Shown here one piece after another: positions 58,696 to 64,000 of a stretch of 64,000 nucleotides of DNA. The position numbers were made by a program, and so were the translations under genes. The notes beneath the pieces are model-generated. The model had not been told where the DNA came from. It did no database searches and saw only the letters and a list, made by a program, of their open reading frames with translations. Positions within the stretch are counted from its first letter, which is position 1; each line of letters opens with the position of its first letter. The DNA is from Flavobacterium eburneipallidum (GTDB taxonomy: Bacteria > Bacteroidota > Bacteroidia > Flavobacteriales > Flavobacteriaceae): NCBI RefSeq assembly GCF_027111355.2, contig NZ_CP114291.2:434001-498000 (forward strand), written 5' to 3'.

Positions 58696-58941
58696 GAAAA
58701 TTTTAAATGCAGATGCCTTGAAATTAATTGCTTCACTTTTTAATTTAAATTCAAAAATTTTTGATTTCACCTTCCATTTTTTGGAAACTTTAAAATTATT
58801 AAAATACTATCACAAAACATCCTTAAAATACAGGAGTTATAACAAGTTTTAACCATTTTTTAACATCTTACTTCTAAAAAAAAATTCAATTTGCACCATC
58901 TAAAAAAAAAGAACCCAACTTACAGTAAATAAAACAAAGAA

Positions 58942-59943
58942 ATGGAAGAGAATACAACTTTGGACATTAGAGCAATCAATGAAAAAATAGAAAGAGAAAG
59001 TGCTTTTATTGATTTGCTTACCATGGAAATGAATAAAGTAATCGTGGGTCAAAAACACATGATCGAGCGATTGTTAATCGGACTTTTGGGACAAGGACAT
59101 ATTTTATTAGAAGGAGTTCCAGGATTGGCAAAAACATTAGCCATAAATACGTTGTCACAAGCTGTTCAAGGTTCGTTTAGCCGAATCCAGTTTACTCCGG
59201 ATTTACTGCCTGCAGATGTTGTGGGAACAATGATTTACAACATCAAATCCAATGAATTTTCTATAAAAAAAGGACCTATTTTCGCTAATTTCGTTCTTGC
59301 GGATGAGATTAACCGTGCGCCAGCTAAAGTGCAATCGGCATTGTTAGAAGCGATGCAGGAAAAACAAGTTACCATTGGTGACACTACTTTCAAATTAGAC
59401 AGACCTTTCTTGGTTTTGGCAACTCAAAATCCAGTAGAGCAAGAAGGAACTTATCCTTTGCCGGAAGCGCAAGTCGATCGTTTTATGTTGAAAACCGTTA
59501 TCGATTACCCTAAAATGGAAGACGAGAGATTGGTGGTTCGTCAAAATCTAAAAGGAAGCTTCGAAAAAGTAAATGCTGTTGTTTCTGTAGAACAAATTTT
59601 ACGTGCGCAAGAAGCCGTTCGTGAGGTTTACATGGACGAAAAAATCGAAAAATATATTCTAGATATTATCTTCGCAACCCGTTATCCGGAGAAATATAAA
59701 TTAGCTGATTTGAAACCATTAATCAGTTTTGGATCTTCTCCACGTGGAAGTATCAATTTAGCGAATGCTGCAAAATGTTATGCTTTTATCAAACGTCGTG
59801 GGTATGTAATTCCAGAAGATGTTCGCGCCGTGGTTCACGATGTATTGCGTCACAGAATTGGAATTACTTATGAAGCCGAAGCAGAAAACATCACTTCTGT
59901 TGACATCATCAACAAAATCGTAAACGAGATTGAAGTACCGTAA
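58942..59943 (+). CDS. moxR: MoxR family AAA+ ATPase
   Basis: The 333-residue AAA+ protein has Walker A GVPGLAKT, Walker B FVLADEINRAPAKVQSALLEAMQE, a sensor FLVLATQNPVEQEGTYPLPEAQ and arginine-finger-like residues DRF. MoxR ATPases act as chaperones for complexes that contain VWA-domain proteins. Here the DUF58 and VWA genes follow directly, the classical arrangement of the Bat aerotolerance operon. Confidence 0.96.
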   Translation: MEENTTLDIRAINEKIERESAFIDLLTMEMNKVIVGQKHMIERLLIGLLGQGHILLEGVPGLAKTLAINTLSQAVQGSFSRIQFTPDLLPADVVGTMIYNIKSNEFSIKKGPIFANFVLADEINRAPAKVQSALLEAMQEKQVTIGDTTFKLDRPFLVLATQNPVEQEGTYPLPEAQVDRFMLKTVIDYPKMEDERLVVRQNLKGSFEKVNAVVSVEQILRAQEAVREVYMDEKIEKYILDIIFATRYPEKYKLADLKPLISFGSSPRGSINLANAAKCYAFIKRRGYVIPEDVRAVVHDVLRHRIGITYEAEAENITSVDIINKIVNEIEVP

Positions 59944-59950
59944 ATAAGTT

Positions 59951-60012
59951 GGCAGTGTTCAGTATTCAGTTCACAGAGCTGACCACTGACCACTAATAAC
60001 TGACCACTGACT
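59951..60012. repeat. CAGTGTTCAGT-type palindrome before the DUF58 start
   Basis: GGCAGTGTTCAGTATTCAGT leads into AACTGACCACTGACT next to ATG 60013. It resembles the sequence at 29257. It fills the whole gap between moxR and DUF58. Confidence 0.7.
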
Positions 60013-60876
60013 ATGGAGACAAAAGACCTCTTAAAAAAAGTACGAAAAATAGAAATCAAAACCCGAAGATTGAGCGATCATATCTTTTCGGGAGAATACC
60101 ATACATCGTTCAAAGGTCGTGGAATGACTTTTAGCGAAGTGCGTCCGTATCAATATGGCGATGATATTCGTGCTATTGATTGGAATGTGACGGCGCGTTA
60201 CAATGAAGCTCACGTCAAGGTTTTCGAAGAAGAACGAGAATTGACCATGATGCTGATGGTTGATATTTCGGGTTCAGAAAGTTTTGGCTCCAAAAATCAA
60301 TTCAAGAAAGATGTCGTTACTGAAATTGCCGCTACAATGGCTTTTTCAGCAACAAATAACAATGATAAAATTGGTTTGATTTTGTTTTCGGATCAAATCG
60401 AATTGTATATTCCTCCAAAAAAAGGACGTTCACACGTTTTGAGAATTATCCGTGAATTGATAGAATTCGAACCAAAAAGCCACAAAACCGATATTGCCCA
60501 AGCTTTGAAATTCCTTTCGGGAACGCAAAAAAAGAAAGCTATCGTGTTTGTCATTTCTGATTTCATTTCTGAAAGTTATGAACACACATTAAAAATAGCA
60601 TCCAAAAAACATGACATTACTGGAATCCGAGTGTATGACATTCGCGAAGAAAAAATGCCAAATTTAGGAATGGTTTCTATGCTTGATGCCGAAACGGGCG
60701 AAACACAATTGATTGATACTGGTTCAAAATCGGTACGAATGAATTATGAAAAATACTATCAGGATAAATTGAAATATTTCAAGGAAACTTTTAGTAAATC
60801 GGGTGCAGGGGTTGTAAATACAAGAGTTGACGAAAGCTATGTGACGAAATTATTAGGTTATTTTAAATCGAGATAA
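60013..60876 (+). CDS. DUF58 (VWA-like) protein of the Bat operon
   Basis: The 287-residue protein has the DUF58 signature: HTSFKGRGMTFSEVRPYQYGDDIRAIDWNVTARYNEAHVKVFEEE, followed by a VWA-like fold with MVDISGSESFG (MIDAS residues) and FVISDFISESYE. It is cytoplasmic and probably interacts with MoxR. The ATG follows a repeat that replaces the usual short spacer. Confidence 0.95.
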   Translation: METKDLLKKVRKIEIKTRRLSDHIFSGEYHTSFKGRGMTFSEVRPYQYGDDIRAIDWNVTARYNEAHVKVFEEERELTMMLMVDISGSESFGSKNQFKKDVVTEIAATMAFSATNNNDKIGLILFSDQIELYIPPKKGRSHVLRIIRELIEFEPKSHKTDIAQALKFLSGTQKKKAIVFVISDFISESYEHTLKIASKKHDITGIRVYDIREEKMPNLGMVSMLDAETGETQLIDTGSKSVRMNYEKYYQDKLKYFKETFSKSGAGVVNTRVDESYVTKLLGYFKSR

Positions 60877-60896
60877 AGATTGTTCCCCAATAAAGA

Positions 60897-62552
60897 ATGA
60901 AAAAAATACTATTATACTTTCTGTTTACCGCCACGGTTTTTGCTCAACAAAAACAAGTGGTAACCAGTATTGATACTACTAAAAATAAAATTGGAGCCGA
61001 GTTTAAACTTACGTTTAAAACTTCGGTAGATACGGCTTCGAAAGTGGTTTTCCCGAATGTGAGAAACTTTGGTGCTCTTGAAGTGATTCAGTCGTATCCA
61101 ATAGATACTATTCTTAAAGATGACCGTTACGAATTAATCAAAAAATACGGTCTGATACAATTCGATTCGGGAAGATACACCATTCCGAGTGTAAAGATTT
61201 TAATCAATAACAAGGCTTATTTATCCGATTCAATCAAAGTTGAGGTTGCGAATGTTCAAGTCGATACATTAAAACAAAAAATGTACGACATCAAAGATAT
61301 TGTTCAAGCCGAGGATTCGATAGGCGATTGGTGGAAATATCTTTTAGGATTTCTGTTGCTTGCTGGACTTGGAGCTTTAGGATATTGGTTTTATAAAAAA
61401 CGTAAAAGAGTTATTGTAGAAGAAGAAATTTATAAAACACCGATAGAAAAAGCGACTAGTTTGCTGAATAACCTAGAAAAGAAAGAACTTTGGCAACACG
61501 GCGAAGTTAAAGAATATTACAGTGAATTGACTGATATTGTTCGAAATTATATTGAAGAAGCCATCGAAATTCCAGCCATGGAAAGTACAACTTCTGAATT
61601 GATTGAAGGATTGAAAGGCGCTTCACAGAAAAAGAAAATGAAACTTTCAAAAGACACTTTCGACAATTTATTGGGTGTTTTAAAACAAGCCGATTTAGTG
61701 AAATTCGCCAAATCAAAACCATTGGATTTTGAAATTACTGAAGACCGCAAAAAAATAGAAAGAGCCATCGTTACTTTGGACAAAGCGATTCCAAAAGTGG
61801 TTGAAGTAGAAGACGAAATGCTGCTCAACGAAATGCAACGTCAGGAACAATTGAAAAGAGAATTAGCAAAGAAAAAGAAGAAACGCATCCAGACTATAGT
61901 TGTTTCTGTGTTTTTATTGCTTTTTGCGGTAACTACTTTCTTTGTTGTTGCCAAAGGTCCAGCTTATGTTATCGATAATGTTTTCGGAAATTCATCTAAA
62001 GAATTATTGGAAGGCGAATGGGTTAAAAGTGAATACGGAAGTCCGAGTATTCGAGTTGAAACTCCAAAAGTTTTGGTACGAACTGATTTGAAAAAAATAC
62101 TTCCAAAAGACGGTTTGGCTTTGATTAAGGATATGCAATCGTTCACTTACGGTAGCTTTAGCGATAATTTTTATATCATGCTTTCGACCTTGCAATACAA
62201 GCAAGACCCGAGCGATAGCGAACAGGCGAAGCAAACCAAAATTGATTTGGCAAAATCATTAGAATCTGCTTTACAATCTTTAGAAGCGCAAGGAGCACAA
62301 AATATGATTGTTAAGCAAGAAGATTTTCAAACCAATGAAGGTGCTGTAAAAGGAGTTAAAGGCTACGGAACGTTTTCTAAAATTGATGGAGAAAATCAGA
62401 GCAGTACAAAATACTATTATGAAACATTGATTTTTAGTCAGGATGGCGGATTACAGCAAATTATAATTGTTCACGAAGAAGGCGATCAATACGCTAATGA
62501 AATTTCAGATAAAATATTGAACTCTGTCGAACTTCAAAATGCACAACAATAA
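60897..62552 (+). CDS. BatD-like membrane protein of the Bat operon
   Basis: The 551-residue protein has a signal peptide (to VFAQQK), a beta-rich periplasmic part (25-140), a membrane helix (about 143-165: LLGFLLLAGLGALGYWFY), a cytoplasmic helical part with basic stretches (AKKKKKR), and a second membrane helix (about 328-350: VVSVFLLLFAVTTFFVV). It lies between the DUF58 and VWA genes, as DUF4381/BatD-like proteins do. The last 190 residues face the periplasm. The segment around 62205-62234 contains a dispersed repeat read as QDPSDSEQAKQ. Confidence 0.8.
   Translation: MKKILLYFLFTATVFAQQKQVVTSIDTTKNKIGAEFKLTFKTSVDTASKVVFPNVRNFGALEVIQSYPIDTILKDDRYELIKKYGLIQFDSGRYTIPSVKILINNKAYLSDSIKVEVANVQVDTLKQKMYDIKDIVQAEDSIGDWWKYLLGFLLLAGLGALGYWFYKKRKRVIVEEEIYKTPIEKATSLLNNLEKKELWQHGEVKEYYSELTDIVRNYIEEAIEIPAMESTTSELIEGLKGASQKKKMKLSKDTFDNLLGVLKQADLVKFAKSKPLDFEITEDRKKIERAIVTLDKAIPKVVEVEDEMLLNEMQRQEQLKRELAKKKKKRIQTIVVSVFLLLFAVTTFFVVAKGPAYVIDNVFGNSSKELLEGEWVKSEYGSPSIRVETPKVLVRTDLKKILPKDGLALIKDMQSFTYGSFSDNFYIMLSTLQYKQDPSDSEQAKQTKIDLAKSLESALQSLEAQGAQNMIVKQEDFQTNEGAVKGVKGYGTFSKIDGENQSSTKYYYETLIFSQDGGLQQIIIVHEEGDQYANEISDKILNSVELQNAQQ
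62205..62234. repeat. GACCCGAGCGATAGCGA repeat inside a coding sequence
   Basis: GACCCGAGCGATAGCGA then ACAGGCGAAGCAA. The intergenic copy at 4929-4957 differs by one base and a small indel. In the BatD-like protein it is read in frame. Confidence 0.6.
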
Positions 62553-63553
62553 TGGGAGAAATCACTTTTTTAAACCCAGAGTTTTTTTGGTTGTTCCTTT
62601 TGGTTCCGATAGCTGTTGCTTGGTTATTTTGGAAAAAAAACGAGCAATCGGCAACTTTGAAAATGAGTTCCACACAAGGATTCAAAGGATCGGAAAGTCT
62701 GGCAGTAAAATTGAAACCAGCTTTGAACGTTTTGCGATTACTAGCCTTAAGTTCTTTAATTATTGCTATGGCAAGACCAAGAACAGTTGACATCAGCAAT
62801 CAGACCAAAACAACAAAAGGAGTTGATATTGTAATTGCAATGGACGTTTCAGGAAGTATGCTTGCAAGAGATTTGAAACCAAACCGAATGGAAGCGCTAA
62901 AAGAAGTGGCTGCCGATTTCGTTGAAGAAAGACCAAACGACAGAATTGGATTGGTACTTTATGCGTCTGAAGCCTATACAAAAACTCCTGTAACGAGTGA
63001 TAAAGCAGTAGTTCTTGAAGCGATAAAAAGTGTCAAATACGACAATGCTTTACAAGACGGAACAGGAATCGGAATGGGATTGGCAACAGCCGTAAACCGT
63101 TTGAAAGATAGTAAAGCCAAAAGTAAAGTGATTATTTTGCTGACAGATGGTGTCAATAACGCTGGTTTTATTGAGCCGGAAACAGCCGCTGATATTGCTA
63201 AACAATACGGAATAAAAGTATATACAATCGGTATCGGAACCAATGGAATGGCAGAATCACCTTATGCTTTATCGCCGAGTGGAGAGATTTTGTTCCAAAT
63301 GGCAAAAGTAGAAATCGATGAACAATTGATGCGAAATATAGCCCGTAAAACAGATGGAAAATATTTCAGAGCAACGAGCAACAGTAAACTAGCCGAGATT
63401 TATGGCGAAATAAATAAACTGGAAACCACCGAAATTGAAGAATTGAAATTCTATGATTACGACGAAAAATTTAGATCTTTTGTGTGGTTTGCATTGGCTT
63501 TGATTTTGGTTGAAGTGGGATTACGAAACACGGTTTATAGAAGTTTTATTTAG
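62552..63553 (+). CDS. batA: BatA-like VWA protein
   Basis: The 333-residue protein has membrane helices at the N-terminus (FWLFLLVPIAVAWLF, about 11-26, and VLRLLALSSLIIAMA, about 60-74), an Asp-x-Ser-Gly-Ser MIDAS motif (Asp98-Ser102) in the VWA domain, and a C-terminal helix (SFVWFALALILVEVGL). The ATG overlaps the BatD-like stop in TAATG, so translation is coupled. It acts with MoxR in aerotolerance or envelope stress. The rest of the operon (batB and so on) is expected after the GxxExxY gene. Confidence 0.95.
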   Translation: MGEITFLNPEFFWLFLLVPIAVAWLFWKKNEQSATLKMSSTQGFKGSESLAVKLKPALNVLRLLALSSLIIAMARPRTVDISNQTKTTKGVDIVIAMDVSGSMLARDLKPNRMEALKEVAADFVEERPNDRIGLVLYASEAYTKTPVTSDKAVVLEAIKSVKYDNALQDGTGIGMGLATAVNRLKDSKAKSKVIILLTDGVNNAGFIEPETAADIAKQYGIKVYTIGIGTNGMAESPYALSPSGEILFQMAKVEIDEQLMRNIARKTDGKYFRATSNSKLAEIYGEINKLETTEIEELKFYDYDEKFRSFVWFALALILVEVGLRNTVYRSFI

Positions 63554-63556
63554 AGG

Positions 63557-63595
63557 TTTAACCACAAAGTACACAAAGGAAACACAAAGTTAAAG
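63557..63595. repeat. palindrome family arm upstream of GxxExxY copy 2
   Basis: TTTAACCACAAAGTACACAAAGG followed by AAACACAAAGTTAAAG. Three CACAAAG-type units in tandem, as at 402 and 4976. The right arm is expected beyond the window. Confidence 0.65.
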
Positions 63596-63614
63596 ATGAG
63601 AAAATAAAGTAAGA

Positions 63615-63995
63615 ATGATTGAGAATGATATATCAAAAATTGTTTTTGAAAGTGCTTTAAAAGTGCATCAAACTTTAGGTCCCGGTTTATTAGAAAGTGC
63701 TTAAGAAGAGTGTTTGTTTTATGAACTAAAAAAATATAATTTAAAAGTTGAAAAACAAAAACAATTACCTCTGGTTTATGAAGACGTGAAATTGGATGTG
63801 GGTTATAGGATTGATATTATTATAGAAGAAAAATTTATAGTTGAAGTTAAATCAGTTGAAGCTTTGAATGATGTTCATTTAGCACAATTGTTAACTTACT
63901 TAAAATTATCAAATTGTAAATTAGGATTGTTAATTAACTTCAATGTTAATTTATTAAAAAACGGTGTTAAAAGAGTAATAAACGGAACATTATAA
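63615..63995 (+). pseudogene. GxxExxY protein gene with an in-frame stop
   Basis: The frame encodes MIENDISKIVFESALKVHQT, LGPGLLESA, a TAA at 63702-63704, and then EECLFYELKKYNLKVEKQ..., RIDIIIEEKFIVEVKSVEALNDVHLAQLLTYLKL. The stop stands at the tyrosine of the GxxExxY motif, where TAT or TAC is expected, so one base change breaks it. The total of 126 codons fits the family. A TTG-started C-terminal ORF (63714) is probably not functional. Confidence 0.8.
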
Positions 63996-64000
63996 ACAAG

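Noticed and set aside
58696..58941. Possible gene or RNA in the A+T-rich leader before moxR
   Set aside because: No open frame of note, no stable hairpin beyond the palindrome, and no tRNA-like or riboswitch-like pattern. It is probably the moxR promoter and leader.
306..63595. CRISPR array or iteron origin as explanation of the short repeated units
   Set aside because: Units occur in inverse pairs at scattered gene gaps, not in long regular arrays with spacers. There are no cas genes and no replication initiator gene.
1..64000. tRNA, rRNA and tmRNA genes
   Set aside because: By eye I found no cloverleaf T-arm (GGTTCGAATCC-type) or rRNA signatures. A covariance-model scan would be decisive, and I could not run one.

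Overview
The window looks like a chromosomal segment of a Flavobacterium-type bacterium (Bacteroidota, Flavobacteriaceae). The support is an A+T-rich sequence with no Shine-Dalgarno motifs, TAnnTTTG-type -7 promoter boxes just upstream of many starts, type 9 secretion (T9SS) C-terminal domains, a flavobacterial sufS-lipoprotein-sufE-DUF59-DUF2480-DUF3078 order, YfiT and DUF4394 and DUF5689 proteins, and a MoxR/Bat operon. I see no tRNA, rRNA or CRISPR array.

Layout. 1-8.9 kb: cytochrome c tail, methyltransferase/LysR divergent pair, T9SS cargo protein, ogt, exonuclease, SpmAB-like membrane protein, a 23-codon membrane micro-ORF, FKBP lipoprotein and class I fumarase. 8.9-10.1 kb: a two-gene Clp-fold (SDH-type) protease unit. 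10.1-20.1 kb: housekeeping genes (YfiT, GNAT-nitrilase fusion, ssb, ferritin, OmpA, HAD, metG), with a SocA/Panacea-like-DUF488 plus OB-like pair set inside the metG-HAD operon. 20.1-24.6 kb: a very A+T-rich accessory island (PLD nuclease fused to a J domain, a W/LPWS-repeat protein, an AbiV-like protein, and an HFTKG protein resembling AbiGi-type proteins). 24.6-38 kb: serine hydrolase, the suf operon interrupted by a GxxExxY element, mfd, a Ser/Thr kinase with an AbiJ-type N-terminal module, and a tandem DUF4394 lipoprotein. 38-46 kb: AraC/SDR, a D-lactate dehydrogenase-like flavoprotein split into two ORFs by a palindrome, an ACT-like protein, YraN and two small membrane proteins. 45-53.6 kb: a probable extracellular nucleic-acid utilisation locus (LD-carboxypeptidase, secreted endonuclease I, DUF5689 lipoprotein, TonB receptor, EEP phosphatase/nuclease). 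53.7-64 kb: aldehyde dehydrogenase, metallophosphoesterase, AlbA_2 protein, a ParE-type toxin-antitoxin pair, the moxR-DUF58-BatA operon and a second broken GxxExxY gene.

The most unusual signal is a dispersed family of intergenic palindromes. Their arms are built from reiterated 9-11 nt units (AACCGCAGATT, CACAGATTT, ACACAAAGG, ACATATAAG and so on). At least a dozen full or half copies occur. One pair of arms forms the terminal inverted repeats of the GxxExxY element inside the suf operon, another half copy precedes the second GxxExxY gene, and one full copy sits exactly where a normally fused FAD/Fe-S dehydrogenase is split and supplies the stop codon. I infer a mobile-element family linked to GxxExxY proteins. 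Both GxxExxY genes here are broken inside the motif that names the family.

Four loci are candidate uncharacterised conflict or defence modules: the 20.4-24.5 kb island, the SocA/Panacea-like-DUF488 pair, the Clp-fold protease pair, and the AbiJ-NTD-like kinase.
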